Part shown: in pieces, positions 9,701 through 18,545 of the stretch
Layout: each line of letters starts with the position of its first letter
How positions within the stretch are numbered: position 1 is the stretch's first letter
Assembly (NCBI RefSeq): GCF_029948125.1
Contig: NZ_JASAMB010000009.1
Location: 124,001 to 188,000, forward strand
DNA: 64,000 nt
Reading direction: 5' to 3'
Source of the DNA: Catellatospora sp. KI3
GTDB lineage: Bacteria > Actinomycetota > Actinomycetes > Mycobacteriales > Micromonosporaceae
The notes under the pieces: model-generated
Told to the model about the DNA's origin: nothing
The model's database searches: none
What the model saw: the letters and a program-made list of their open reading frames with translations, nothing else
Translations under genes and position numbers: made by a program

Positions 9701-9975
9701 CGCTGTACGACCTCGCGCAGCGAAGCCAGCAGCGCGTCGGCGTCCAGCGGGCCGGACAGGCGCAGCACGTGCGGCACGTGGTAGATGGCCGGGTTCTGCT
9801 CGAACTGGCTGTTGAACCACAGGCGGCGCTGCGCCGCCGACAGCGGCTGCGGCGCCAGCGGGTCGCGGCGGGCGGGGATGGCCGAGCCGGGTTCGGCGCG
9901 TACGGCGGTCCGCGCAGCGGCGACCCGCCGCTCCAGCAGGGTACGCATGGTGTCGTCGGTCGTGGTCATGGTCAC
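6769..9975 (-). CDS. NRPS elongation module (C-A-PCP)
   Basis: 1068 residues. GTG 9975 overlaps the upstream stop as GTGA; an ATG two codons in is the alternative start. The condensation domain (about 40-470) carries HHIATDAW near 167. The adenylation domain (about 490-990) has YTSGSTGRPKG near 640, YGPTETA, YRTGDLVR, DDGQVKVRGHRVE and SGKLDRRALP. The carrier Ser lies in GGHSL near 1018. Pocket residues read D-V-L-T-V-I-G-V-T-K, which I cannot match to a known substrate. There is no epimerase, methyltransferase or other tailoring insert. The C-terminal helix after the carrier may dock onto the next C domain. It adds the third residue of the peptide. Confidence 0.9.
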   Translation of the reverse strand: MTMTTTDDTMRTLLERRVAAARTAVRAEPGSAIPARRDPLAPQPLSAAQRRLWFNSQFEQNPAIYHVPHVLRLSGPLDADALLASLREVVQRHEVLRSVIAHTGDDPVAVAGPADRVPLTRVDVTPAGLDAAIAAEVRRPFRLDREPPLRALLLALGGQEHVLALTVHHIATDAWSQDLILDELAACYAARLGRGEALAPPRLQYADVTEWEQQLPADPEATGWWVRRLAGLEPVLALPTDRPYPPVADWTGGYVPLTLSPELTGRLRETARAAGATPFMVLLAAWQALLGRLCGSQDVAVGVPQSGRRHRDIEAVVGCFLNTLVMRTDLAGDPTGRELLARVRDTALDALAHADAPFERVVEAIAPQRTTVTTPVIQSMLFLLDTPLREPTLPGVAVTRLESPLDSNKFDLSLSLTGRAEDYHGFLSYRADLLDPATVRRWARWFERLLDGIVSTPDLRLSELDLLDPAERAELIARGTGPRLPADAPATVLDAVLAQAADRPQAIAVDAVDGTLTYGELDRDSAAIAAALLSRGAGNGAPVGLCLPRHRHLPAALVGVMRAGSAYVPLEPDQPVARLRHQLTDAGAGVVLATADTWALAAELAEGTGAVLLDLADALAAEPVPLPAVGPDDLVYVLYTSGSTGRPKGVELTHGNLAAYVAANCELVPVTADDVMLGLTALSFDVAGLELWVALSNGLRLALVQRCDAVDGHLVARRIAEAGVTVMTGTPTTFRMLVAAGWQAPAVRLVAIGEAVDPGLARELIARTGQAWNGYGPTETAVTSTMYRMAEPVGATVPIGAPMAGERVYVMDAAGRLALPGTVGELWIGGAGVARGYRDRPDLTGAAFVADPVRPEERCYRTGDLVRWRADGLLDFVGRDDGQVKVRGHRVELGEIEAQLRTLPGVAQAAATVLGTGGDAHLAGYVVPQPGAAVSTSELETLLHATLPDHMVPRRWALLDALPVNASGKLDRRALPEPRAAEHAHVAPRTEAEELVADVWGAVLRRDGLSVHDDFFALGGHSLAATLVAGRLREALELPVPVRLLFEQPVLAGFAAALEALILAEVEQ

Positions 9976-12900
9976 TCCCCCCGGCGGCCGGACTCGGCCG
10001 TGATCTCGGCGATGACAAGGTCTTCGAGCTGCCGGGCGAAGTCCGACAGCACCGGGTGTTCGAACAGCAGCCGCACCGGCACCGCGCAGCCGAGCCCCTC
10101 GCGCAGCCGGCCGACGACCCGGGTCGCGGCCAGCGAGTGGCCGCCCAGGCCGAAGAAGCTGTCGTCGGCGCCGATGTCCGCGGCCGTCAGCGTCTGCGCC
10201 CAGGCCTCGGCGACGAGCTGCTCCATTGCCGACCGCGGCGGGGTGTGCGGCCGGTCGGCCCCGGGCTGCGGCAGCGCGGCCAGGTCCACCTTGCCGCTGG
10301 GCATGACCGGGAACGCGTCGAGCACCACCCAGCGGTGCGGCACCAGGTACTCGGGCAGCCGGGTCCGCAGGTGGGCGGCGGCCTCGTCGCCCGTGACCGC
10401 GCTCCGGCCGACCACGTACCCGACCAGGTGCGCCTCGGCGCCGTGGCCGTGCGCGACGACGACGGCGTGCGCCACCTGCGGATGGTCGCGCAGCACCGAC
10501 TCGATCTCGCCCAGCTCCACCCGGTAGCCCCGGATCTTCAGCTGGTGGTCGCGGCGGCCGCAGAAGGCCAGCTCACCGTCGGCGCGCAGGCGCACCAGGT
10601 CGCCGGTGCGGTAGCAGCGGCCGCCGGGGGAGTGCGGGTCGGGCACGAACGCGGCGGCGGTCAGCTCCGGGCGGCGGTGGTAGCCCAGCGCGGGTCCGGC
10701 GCCGCCGATCCACAGCTCCCCGGCCGCGCCGGGCGGGGCGAGGCGGCCCAGCGGATCCATCACGTAGAGGCGCTCGCCGGGCATGGCGTGCCCGATCGGG
10801 ACGGTCTCGGCGACGTCCAGCACCCGGTACGCGGCCGACAGCACGGTCGCCTCGGTGGGGCCGTACGCGTTCCACAGCTCGCCCACCCGGCCCAGCAGGT
10901 CCCGGGCCAGGGCGGGGTCCAGGGTCTCGCCGCCGCTCCAGATCCGCAGGTCGGCCTTGCCGGTCCAGCCCGACGCCAGCAGCGTGCGCAGCATCGTGGG
11001 CGGCACGTTCATCGCGGTGACCCCGTGCGCGTGGATGCGTTCGGCCAGGCGGTGCCCGTCCACGGCGGCGTCGCGTTCGACCACGACGACGCAGGCGCCC
11101 GAGGACAGGCTGGACCACATCTCGGCGCAGGAGGTGTCGAAGCTGAGCGTGGCGACCGCGAGCATGCGGTCGCCGGGGCCGATGCCCGGCACGCGGCCGA
11201 GTGAGGCGGCCAGCGACGCCAGGCCCCGCTGCGCCACCGCCACGCCCTTGGGCGTCCCGGTCGAGCCGGAGGTGTAGAGCAGGTACGTCAGGTCGTCGCC
11301 GCCGACCGGGTCGAGTTCGACCGGTCCGGCCGAGGGGGCGGTGTCCAGGTCGAGCGGCCTGGTCCCGGCCACGGTCGCGGCGGTCTCGGCGGTGGCCGTA
11401 CGGCACAGCACCACCCTGGCCCCGCCGTCGGCGGCCAGCCAGGCCAGCCGCTCGGCGGGCAGTTCGGGCTCCAGCGGCAGGTACGCCGCGCCCGCCCGCC
11501 ACACCCCGAGCAGGGTCGAGGGCAGCCGGTGGTCGCGGGGCAGGCAGACGCCGACCACGTCGCCCCGGCCGACGCCCGCGCCGCGCAGCACCCCGGCGAT
11601 CTCGGTCGACAGGTCCCACAGCTGCTGGAACGTCAGCTGCCCGGCCGCACCGACCGCGGCCGTGTCCCCGGGGCGCGCGGCGACGTGCGCGGCGATCGCG
11701 TCCACGACGGTCGGCGCCGCGTCCAGCGCGGGCCCGACGGCCACGCGCAGCAGCTCGGCCTGCTCGGCGTCGGTGACCAGCGGCAGCCGCGCCAGGGGCC
11801 GGTCGGGGTCGCCGGGCAGTCCGGCGAGCACCAGCAGCAGCCGGTCGGCGAACACGGCGGCGGCGTCGGGGTCGAGCAGTTCGAGGTCGTACTCGACTTG
11901 CAGTTCGACGCCGTCGACGGTCTCGTTGACGAACACCGTCAGCGGGTTCTGGGCGGCGCCGCAGCCGAGTTCGCCGAGCAGGTCGACGGCGACCGGGCCG
12001 GAGCGGGCGCGTACCGGCATGCCGGACGGCTGCGCCGAGAGCACCACCGGGGTGATCATCGCACCGCGCGACTGGGTGCCGATCGCGTGGAACAGGTCGT
12101 CGGTGGACGGTCGCGGCAGGTCCAGGGCGCGGGCGGTGGTCGCGGCGGCGGTGCCGAGGGCGTCGCGCAGGCTCGCGCAGCCGTCCAGCCGCAGCCGTAC
12201 CGGCAGCACGTCGACCAGCGGTCCGAAGACCCGGTCGAGTTCGGGCTCGGCGCGCCGCGCCGCGACCGCGCCCACGAGCACGTCGGCGCGCGCGGTGAGC
12301 CCGGCCAGCAGCAGCCCCAGGCCGGTGAGGTACGCGGTGAAGGCGCTCGTCCCGCAGTCCGTGCTCAGCTCGGTGAGCCCGGCGACCAGCGCGGGCGGCA
12401 GCGGCCGGGTCAGCCGCCCGCCCTGGAACCCGCCCTTGCCGGTGAACAGGTCGCTCGGCGGGGTGGCCCCGGCCAGCTCCCGTCCCCACTGCTCGGCGGC
12501 CTGCCCGGCTCGGGTGTCCGGCCGCAGCGCGACGTCGCCGACCTGCACCCCGGGCGCCTCGGCGGACCCGGGCCGGCCCAGCTCGGCGGCGAGGTCGGTG
12601 AGCAGCACCCCCACCGACCAGCCGTCGCAGGCGAGGTGGTCGCTGACCGCGACCAGCTCGGCCGTGCCGGCGCCGTGCCGGATCAGCTCGACCCGCAGCA
12701 GGGGCACTGGCGCGGCCAGGTCGAACGCGTGCCGGGCCGCGGCCTCGGCGATCCCGGCGGCGCGGTGGTCGCGCTGGTCGGCGGGCAGGTCGCGCAGGTC
12801 GTGCTCGGTCACCGGCACGTCCGTGTACGCCCCGACGACCGCGACCGGCTCCCCGTCCTGCTCGACCACCCGGCTGCGCAGCACCTCGTGCCGCGACACC

Positions 12901-14789
12901 AGCGCGCCCAGCGCCCGGCGCAGCTCGTCGGCGGTCACCGGGCCGGTCAGCCGGGCCCGGAACGCCACCGTGGTCACCTGCGGCACGCCGCTGATCTGCC
13001 GCAGCGTCCACAGCTCCCGCTGGGTGGGCGTCAGCGGGTAGCGGCCGGTCCCGGCGTGCCGGGTCAGGCCGGGTCGGGACGGCTCGGCCGCACCCGCGGC
13101 GACCAGGGCGGTCAGTGCCGCCGCCGTCGGTTCGGCGAGGAACGCGGCCAGCGGTACGGCGGTGCCGAACTCGCGGCCGACCAGCGCGCACAGCCGTGCC
13201 GCGGTCAGCGAGTGCCCGCCGAGGTCGCCGAAGCGGTCGAGCACGCCGACCGGGGGCAGGCCGAGCACGTCGCCGACGAGCGCCGCGACCGCCGCCTCGG
13301 CAGGGGTGCGCGGGGCGAGGTAGGGCACGGTGGTGTCCCGCCGTGCGGCGACCTCCGGCAGCGCCGCCTTGTCGATCTTGCCGTTCGGGTTGAGCGGCAG
13401 CCGCTCGGCGCACCGGAACCGGGTCGGCACCAGGTGCTCGGGCACCCGCTCGGCCAGCCAGGCGCGCAGCTCCCGCTCGTCGAGGGCGTCGGCCTCGACG
13501 TGGGCCTCCAGGAAGGCGGCGCCGTCGGCGTCGGTGCGGGCGAGCACGCAGGCGCGGCGTACCGCCGGGTGGCGCACCAGCACCGCCTCGACCTCGCCGG
13601 GCTCGACCCGGTAGCCGCGGACCTTGACCTGGTCGTCGGCCCGCCCCGCGAAGCGCAGCACGTCGCCGTCGCGGCGGACGAGGTCGCCCGAGCGGTAGAC
13701 GCGGCCGCCGTCGGGCTCGACCGTGAAGGCCGTCGACACCCGGCCGAGGTAGCCGCGGGCCACCACCGGGCCGCCGATCCACAGCTCACCCAGCTCGCCG
13801 TCGGGGACCGGGCGGCCGTCGGGGTCGCGCACGGTCAGCACGGCGCCCGCGACCGCGCGCCCGAGCGACGGCTCGCCCGCCTCCTCGCGGGGCACGTCGG
13901 CGATGGCGCAGGTGGTGGTGCACTCGGTCGGACCGTAGAGGTTGCGTACCCGGGCCACGCCCGGGTTGGCGTAGATCCGGTCGACCAGCGCCCGGGTCAG
14001 CGGCTCGCCCCCGGCGAACACCGCGCGCACGCCGTGGGGCAGCGGCTGGCGCAGCAGCGCGGCCAGCGCGGACGGTACGCCGTACACGGTGGTGACCTCG
14101 TCGCGGGCGGGCAGGGCGGGCAGGGCCAGCAGGTTGTCGGCCAGGATGACCGTGCCGCCCGCGATCAGCGGCAGGAACAGCTGGCTGATCGACGGGTCGA
14201 AGCAGACGGAGGCGGTGGCCAGCATGCCGCGCAGGTCCTCGGCGGGGTACGCCGCCTGCTCCCAGCGCAGCAGGTTCATGGTCTGCCGGTGCTCGACCAC
14301 GACGCCCTTGGGCCGGCCGGTGGAGCCGGAGGTGTAGATGACGTACGCGGCGTCCGCCGGGGTGCCGGTGTCGGCCGTCGGGGTGTCGGGCTGCGCGGTG
14401 TCGGGCTGCGCGGCGTCGAGGACGAGCGCGGCGGCGCCGAGGCCGTCGACGGCGGGCTGAGCGGCCCGGGTGGTGAGGACCAGGGACATGCCCGTGTCGG
14501 CGGCGATGAAGGCCAGCCGCTCGGCGGGGTAGGCCGGATCCAGCGGCACGTACGCCGCGCCGCTCTTCAGCACGCCCAGCAGGGCGGGCAGCAGGTGCTC
14601 GTCGCGGGGCACGCACACGCCGACCAGTGCGCCGGGTCCGGCGCCGGCCTGGCGCAACCGGGCGGCCACGCGGTCGGCGTGGGCGTCGAGTTCGCCGTAC
14701 GACGTGCGCACCCTCCCGGCTATCACCGCCACCCGGTCCGGTCCACGCCGGACCTGTTGTTCGAATGCGACGTGGATCCGTTCCGTCAT
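9972..14789 (-). CDS. NRPS loading and first elongation modules (A-PCP-C-A-PCP)
   Basis: 1605 residues from the ATG at 14789 (MTERIHVAFEQQV), preceded by GGGGAG at SD distance; an upstream in-frame GTG at 14978 lacks homology-like sequence. Order: adenylation 1 (about 10-500, YTSGSTGRPKG near 151, NGKIDKA), carrier 1 (GGHSL near 526), condensation (about 590-1030, DHLACDGW near 720; the first His of HHxxxDG is Asp but the catalytic second His is kept), adenylation 2 (YTSGSTGTPKG near 1173, SGKVDLA), carrier 2 (GGHSL near 1552). Pocket readings are D-P-S-Y-F-G-L-T-T-K and D-T-A-N-W-G-A-V-L-K, both unassigned. Starting with A means an unacylated first amino acid. It is first in the operon. Confidence 0.9.
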   Translation of the reverse strand: MTERIHVAFEQQVRRGPDRVAVIAGRVRTSYGELDAHADRVAARLRQAGAGPGALVGVCVPRDEHLLPALLGVLKSGAAYVPLDPAYPAERLAFIAADTGMSLVLTTRAAQPAVDGLGAAALVLDAAQPDTAQPDTPTADTGTPADAAYVIYTSGSTGRPKGVVVEHRQTMNLLRWEQAAYPAEDLRGMLATASVCFDPSISQLFLPLIAGGTVILADNLLALPALPARDEVTTVYGVPSALAALLRQPLPHGVRAVFAGGEPLTRALVDRIYANPGVARVRNLYGPTECTTTCAIADVPREEAGEPSLGRAVAGAVLTVRDPDGRPVPDGELGELWIGGPVVARGYLGRVSTAFTVEPDGGRVYRSGDLVRRDGDVLRFAGRADDQVKVRGYRVEPGEVEAVLVRHPAVRRACVLARTDADGAAFLEAHVEADALDERELRAWLAERVPEHLVPTRFRCAERLPLNPNGKIDKAALPEVAARRDTTVPYLAPRTPAEAAVAALVGDVLGLPPVGVLDRFGDLGGHSLTAARLCALVGREFGTAVPLAAFLAEPTAAALTALVAAGAAEPSRPGLTRHAGTGRYPLTPTQRELWTLRQISGVPQVTTVAFRARLTGPVTADELRRALGALVSRHEVLRSRVVEQDGEPVAVVGAYTDVPVTEHDLRDLPADQRDHRAAGIAEAAARHAFDLAAPVPLLRVELIRHGAGTAELVAVSDHLACDGWSVGVLLTDLAAELGRPGSAEAPGVQVGDVALRPDTRAGQAAEQWGRELAGATPPSDLFTGKGGFQGGRLTRPLPPALVAGLTELSTDCGTSAFTAYLTGLGLLLAGLTARADVLVGAVAARRAEPELDRVFGPLVDVLPVRLRLDGCASLRDALGTAAATTARALDLPRPSTDDLFHAIGTQSRGAMITPVVLSAQPSGMPVRARSGPVAVDLLGELGCGAAQNPLTVFVNETVDGVELQVEYDLELLDPDAAAVFADRLLLVLAGLPGDPDRPLARLPLVTDAEQAELLRVAVGPALDAAPTVVDAIAAHVAARPGDTAAVGAAGQLTFQQLWDLSTEIAGVLRGAGVGRGDVVGVCLPRDHRLPSTLLGVWRAGAAYLPLEPELPAERLAWLAADGGARVVLCRTATAETAATVAGTRPLDLDTAPSAGPVELDPVGGDDLTYLLYTSGSTGTPKGVAVAQRGLASLAASLGRVPGIGPGDRMLAVATLSFDTSCAEMWSSLSSGACVVVVERDAAVDGHRLAERIHAHGVTAMNVPPTMLRTLLASGWTGKADLRIWSGGETLDPALARDLLGRVGELWNAYGPTEATVLSAAYRVLDVAETVPIGHAMPGERLYVMDPLGRLAPPGAAGELWIGGAGPALGYHRRPELTAAAFVPDPHSPGGRCYRTGDLVRLRADGELAFCGRRDHQLKIRGYRVELGEIESVLRDHPQVAHAVVVAHGHGAEAHLVGYVVGRSAVTGDEAAAHLRTRLPEYLVPHRWVVLDAFPVMPSGKVDLAALPQPGADRPHTPPRSAMEQLVAEAWAQTLTAADIGADDSFFGLGGHSLAATRVVGRLREGLGCAVPVRLLFEHPVLSDFARQLEDLVIAEITAESGRRGE

Positions 14790-15161
14790 GCAGAATCTCC
14801 CCAGCTCACGGCATGCCTGACCGCCCTCCGGTAGGAGGCACGCATCGGCGCATGCGCATCTGACAGTGGCGAAGCGTACCTGCGTTCCGCCAGTCGTCCG
14901 AACATCTTTCGCGTCTGCTCCGGATAGGACGAACGGCCAATGGAGAATGCCCGCATGTCTACCTGGACCGTTTCGCACAAACGTACGAATATGCCTGTCT
15001 GAACTGGCAAGACGTTCGGCCCGCGCGCCGGGGGTGCGTTACCGGTGGGTGCGCCGACGTCCGGCATCGGAACAGGCCCACCGCTGGAGATCGCGCCATC
15101 CGATCACGACCCGCTACAGGCGTACTACAGCTCTGCTACGGCGTCCGCGACCGGACCGCGG
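14790..15161. other. Divergent promoter region of the NRPS operon and DUF1232 gene
   Basis: 372 bases without a convincing gene; frames here lack family resemblance. It must hold the NRPS operon promoter (minus strand) and probably that of the DUF1232 gene. The only symmetric element seen is a short CCTCC-ggta-GGAGG dyad near 14826. No recognisable regulator operator stands out. Confidence 0.5.
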
Positions 15162-15596
15162 ATGATCTATCGTTGGGCGGTGGCGATGAGGCAGTGGCTG
15201 GTGGGGCTCGGGGTCGGGTTCGCCCTGCTGCTGCTGTCCTGGGCCCTGCTGATCCTCGCGGCCCGCCTGCTGCCCCCGGGCATCGCCCGGGACCTGGCCG
15301 CGTTCATCCCGGACTGCGTCACGACCGTGCGCCGCCTGCGCAAAGACCCGCGCGTCCCGCGCCGCGCCAAGATCGCCATCATCGCGGCCGGGATCTGGGT
15401 CGCCAGCCCGATCGACCTGATCCCGGAGTTCCTGCCGGTCATCGGCCCGCTCGACGACATCATCGTGGTCGCCCTGGCGCTGCGCTACGCCGGCCGCCAG
15501 GTGCCCCGCGACGTGCTCCTGGCCGCCTGGCCCGGCGACCCCCGCCTGATGGAGCGCCTGCTCGGCGCCCCTCGCGAGCTGCCCCCTGAGCCGTAG
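15162..15596 (+). CDS. DUF1232 (YkvA-like) membrane protein
   Basis: 144 residues from ATG 15162; ATG 15186 (MRQWLVGL), with GGGCGGTGG before it, is an equally good start. One N-terminal membrane segment is followed by the DUF1232 core, recognisable by KIAIIAAGIWVASPIDLIPE and LDDIIVVALALRY, which forms a second membrane-associated hairpin. Function of the family is unknown in detail. It is divergent from the NRPS operon with no evident functional link. Confidence 0.8.
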   Translation: MIYRWAVAMRQWLVGLGVGFALLLLSWALLILAARLLPPGIARDLAAFIPDCVTTVRRLRKDPRVPRRAKIAIIAAGIWVASPIDLIPEFLPVIGPLDDIIVVALALRYAGRQVPRDVLLAAWPGDPRLMERLLGAPRELPPEP

Positions 15597-15691
15597 CCGC
15601 CACCTGCCGGCGTGCGGCTTCCGGCATGATGGGCCGGAACGCGGCAGTGGACCTGGGGAGCTGACCAGATGCGTGCACGGGCGGACCGTCC

Positions 15692-16498
15692 ATGGGTGTG
15701 ATCACCGCGATCCACCGCTACCCGGTGAAGAGCGCCTGGGGCGAATCGCTCGCCGAGGGCGAGGTCGAACCCGGCGGCCTGCGCGCCGACCGGCGGTGGG
15801 CCTGCCTGGACCAGGCCGACGGGACCGTGGTCAGCCTCAAGCACCCGCGCCGCTGGTCGGGCATGCTCGCGGTCCGGGCCGCCGTCGCCGCCGACGGCCG
15901 GACCGTCGTGCGCGTCGCCGGGCAGGACCACCTCGCCGGGACGGCCGGGGCCGACCGGGCCCTGAGCGAGTGCCTGGGTCGGCCGGTGCGGCTGAGCCGG
16001 GAGCTGCCCGCCGACGCCCGGCTGCACCGCCTGCTGCCGGACGAGGCGGGCATGGTGCCCGACTGGCTCGCCGCCGACGCCGGGCAGGAGCTGGTCACCG
16101 GGGTCGCGGGCGGCAGCGACGGCCGGTTCGTCGACTTCGGCGCGGTCCACCTGGTCACCACCGGCGCGCTGGCCCGCCTGGCCGCCGAGGTCGGCCACGG
16201 CGTCGATCCGCTGCGGTTCCGGCCGAACGTGGTGCTGGACGCGCCCGCCGACCCGGAGCCGGGCACCGAGCTGCGCGCGGGCGAGGTGGTGCTGCGGGTG
16301 CGCTTCGCGACGCCGCGGTGCGTCGTGCCCGCGGTCGACGCCGCCGGCGGCCCCGTCGACCGCGCGCTGCTGGCCGCCCTGGCCAGGCACCACCGGGCCG
16401 AGCTGCCGGGGATCGGCCGCGCCGCCTGCTTCGGCGTGTACGCCGACGTGGTGGTCCCCGGCCGAATCGGTGTCGGCCAGCGGCTGTCTGCCGGTTGA
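15692..16498 (+). CDS. MOSC domain-containing protein
   Basis: 268 residues. The N-terminal beta-barrel part (MGVITAIHRYPVKSAWGE) and the C-terminal MOSC domain (RFRPNVVLDA near 180, FATPRCVVPAVD near 210, with the family Cys) match MOSC proteins, which handle sulfur for molybdenum cofactor-linked reactions such as mARC/YiiM-like N-hydroxylamine reduction. The last codons (RIGVGQRLSAG and stop) lie inside a 66-bp tandem duplication that repeats the gene end downstream. The preceding gene ends 95 bp upstream; no operon is evident. Confidence 0.85.
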   Translation: MGVITAIHRYPVKSAWGESLAEGEVEPGGLRADRRWACLDQADGTVVSLKHPRRWSGMLAVRAAVAADGRTVVRVAGQDHLAGTAGADRALSECLGRPVRLSRELPADARLHRLLPDEAGMVPDWLAADAGQELVTGVAGGSDGRFVDFGAVHLVTTGALARLAAEVGHGVDPLRFRPNVVLDAPADPEPGTELRAGEVVLRVRFATPRCVVPAVDAAGGPVDRALLAALARHHRAELPGIGRAACFGVYADVVVPGRIGVGQRLSAG

Positions 16499-16592
16499 CC
16501 TCGTCTGACCGGTGGCCGCGCGCGATCGGGAATCGGTGTCGGCCAGCGGCTGTCCGCCGGGTGACCCTCGCCTGACCGGTGGCCGCGATCGG
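16465..16592 (+). repeat. 66-bp tandem duplication over the MOSC gene 3' end
   Basis: The segment 16465-16530 starting AATCGGTGTCGGCCAGCGGC is repeated, with a few substitutions and a short deletion, at 16531-16592. The first copy contains the final codons and the TGA of the MOSC gene; the second copy is a non-coding relic of the same gene end. It suggests slippage or unequal recombination that preserved the reading frame of the upstream copy. Confidence 0.85.
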
Positions 16593-16830
16593 GAAGGGGT
16601 GCTCGTCCGCGGCTCACACCGCACCGGTTGTGCGTACACCATATGAGGTGTGAGGCCGCGCGGAGAACGTCTTGGCGGCGGCGTCGGCTGTGTCGCTAAT
16701 GCGCCGAAGTGGACGGTTCGCCGTCCGGATCGCCGACGTGGATTCGGATCCGGGTGATCGAAAGACTTGCGTTCTTGGCCGGATGGTGAAATTTTCCTTT
16801 GCACTGAACCACTCTTGTGGAGGAAATCTC

Positions 16831-18456
16831 ATGCGGAGGAGAATCACCGCTGCGGCGGTGACCACGGCGCTGCTCGGGGCGCTGCTGCTGCCTGGAGGCG
16901 CGCAGGCCGACCCGGTCGCCGAAGGAGCGTCCGCGCAGGGCGCCGCAGACTGCGTGGTCAACCCGGCGCTGCCCAAGCGCCAGTTCCGGGCGATGTGGAT
17001 CGCCAGCGTCGTCAACATCGACTGGCCGGGCGCGCCGGGCCGCAATGAGGAGACGCTCAAGGCCGAGTACCGGGCCTGGCTCGACCTGGCGCAGCGGCTC
17101 AACCACAACGCCGTCATCGTGCAGGTCCGCCCGACCGCCGACGCGTTCTGGCCGTCGCCGTACGAGCCGTGGTCGGAGTGGCTGACCGGCGCCCGCGACG
17201 GCAACGGCCCCGGCTGGGACCCGCTGGCGTTCCTGGTGTCCGAGGCGCACGCGCGCAACCTGGAGTTCCACGCCTGGTTCAATCCGTACCGGGTGTCCAT
17301 GCCGCAGGGCGCCGGGGCCGACCCGAACCTGCTCGCGCCCAACCACCCGGTGCGCCAGCACCCCGAGTGGGCGCTGGCCTACCCGGTCAACGCGGCGGGC
17401 AGCCGCCTCTACTACAACCCCGGCATCCCGGCGGTACGGGCGTTCGTGCAGGACGCCATCATGGACGCGGTCGACAGGTACGACATCGACGGCGTCCACT
17501 TCGACGACTACTTCTACCCGTACCCGGCCGCCGGCCAGGACTTCCCCGACGCGGCCACCTTCGCCGAGTACGGCGCGGACTTCGCGAGCAAGGCCGACTG
17601 GCGCCGCCACAACATCGACGTGCTCATCCAGGAGCTGAGCGGCCGCATCAAGGCCAGCAAGCCGTGGGTGAAGTTCGGGGTGAGCCCGTTCGGCATCTGG
17701 CGCAACAAGGCCAGCGACCCGCTGGGCTCGGAGACCAACGGCACCCAGTCCTACGACGCCAACTTCGCCGACACCCGCAAGTGGGTCAAGGAGGGCTGGC
17801 TGGACTACATCGTGCCGCAGGTCTACTGGAGCATGGGCTTCGCCGTGGCCGACTACGCCAAGCTGGTGCCGTGGTGGTCCGACGTCGTCACCGGCACCGA
17901 CACGCAGCTCTACATCGGGCAGGCCGACTACAAGATCAACCTGGCCGGGCAGCCCGCCGCGTGGTTCGACCCGTACGAGATGAGCAAGCACATCACGTTC
18001 AACCGGGACTACAACGTCGCCGGGAGCGTGCACTTCTCCGCCAAGGACGTCAAGGCCAACCGGCTCGGCGCCACCGACATCGTCGCCGCCGAGCAGTACA
18101 GCAGGCCGGCGCTCGTACCCGCGATGTCGCACCTGCCCGCCGAGCCGCTGATGTTCCCGGTCGTCACCTCGGCCGTGCGCCAGGCCGGCGGCATCGACCT
18201 GGCCTGGCGGCCGATCGCCGACGACCTCGGCCCGTTCGGCAAGGCCGCCTCCTACGCGGTCTACCGCTTCGACGGGTTCCAGCCGCGCCTGGGCGCCTGC
18301 GACCTCGCCGACGCCAGCCACCTGGTCACCACCACCCGCGGCACGTCGTTCACCGACACCACCGCGGTCCCCGGGCAGCGTTACACCTACTACGTCACCT
18401 CGGTCGACCGGCTCTGGAACGAGAGCCCGGCCAGCCCGCCGCGCCTGGTCCCCTGA
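16831..18456 (+). CDS. Secreted GHL10 (DUF187) glycoside hydrolase-like protein with FN3-like tail
   Basis: 541 residues from ATG 16831, set by TGGAGGA eleven bases upstream. A signal peptide spans residues 1-28 (MRRRITAAAV...GGAQA). Residues about 50-390 form the GHL10/DUF187 TIM barrel: RAMWIASVVNIDWP, VQVRPTADAFWPS, EFHAWFNPYRV, DGVHFDDYFYPYP, KFGVSPFGIWRN and VPQVYWSMGF are typical. The remainder is a fibronectin III-like module (VDLAWRPI..., YTYYVTSVDRLWNESPAS). The family is thought to act on envelope or extracellular polysaccharide; the substrate is uncertain. It is monocistronic, followed by a strong hairpin. Confidence 0.85.
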   Translation: MRRRITAAAVTTALLGALLLPGGAQADPVAEGASAQGAADCVVNPALPKRQFRAMWIASVVNIDWPGAPGRNEETLKAEYRAWLDLAQRLNHNAVIVQVRPTADAFWPSPYEPWSEWLTGARDGNGPGWDPLAFLVSEAHARNLEFHAWFNPYRVSMPQGAGADPNLLAPNHPVRQHPEWALAYPVNAAGSRLYYNPGIPAVRAFVQDAIMDAVDRYDIDGVHFDDYFYPYPAAGQDFPDAATFAEYGADFASKADWRRHNIDVLIQELSGRIKASKPWVKFGVSPFGIWRNKASDPLGSETNGTQSYDANFADTRKWVKEGWLDYIVPQVYWSMGFAVADYAKLVPWWSDVVTGTDTQLYIGQADYKINLAGQPAAWFDPYEMSKHITFNRDYNVAGSVHFSAKDVKANRLGATDIVAAEQYSRPALVPAMSHLPAEPLMFPVVTSAVRQAGGIDLAWRPIADDLGPFGKAASYAVYRFDGFQPRLGACDLADASHLVTTTRGTSFTDTTAVPGQRYTYYVTSVDRLWNESPASPPRLVP

Positions 18457-18464
18457 CCCGGAAA

Positions 18465-18497
18465 CCGGGCACGCCCGCAGCCTGCGGGCGTGCCCGG
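18465..18497. terminator. Terminator hairpin
   Basis: CCGGGCACGCCCGCAG (18465-18480) and its exact reverse complement (18482-18497), nine bases after the GHL10 stop. A few inner pairs must open to make the loop. Intrinsic terminator of the GHL10 gene. Confidence 0.7.
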
Positions 18498-18545
18498 CAC
18501 GCTTTGAACGCGACATATCCGGGCAACGCGGGTAGCTTGCTGGAC

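Noticed and set aside
1502-14789. Siderophore-type NRPS cluster
   Set aside because: No hydroxamate or catechol biosynthesis genes, no iron ABC transporter and no iron-box were seen nearby, although the MFS part is EntS-like in general fold.
1493-14834. Very long plus-strand open frames opposite the NRPS genes
   Set aside because: They are rich in Arg, Gln, His, Pro and Gly without family motifs, a known effect of strong GC bias in the third codon position of the minus-strand genes.
14866-15165. 99-residue plus-strand ORF upstream of DUF1232
   Set aside because: No motif, poor composition, and it covers the presumed divergent promoter region.
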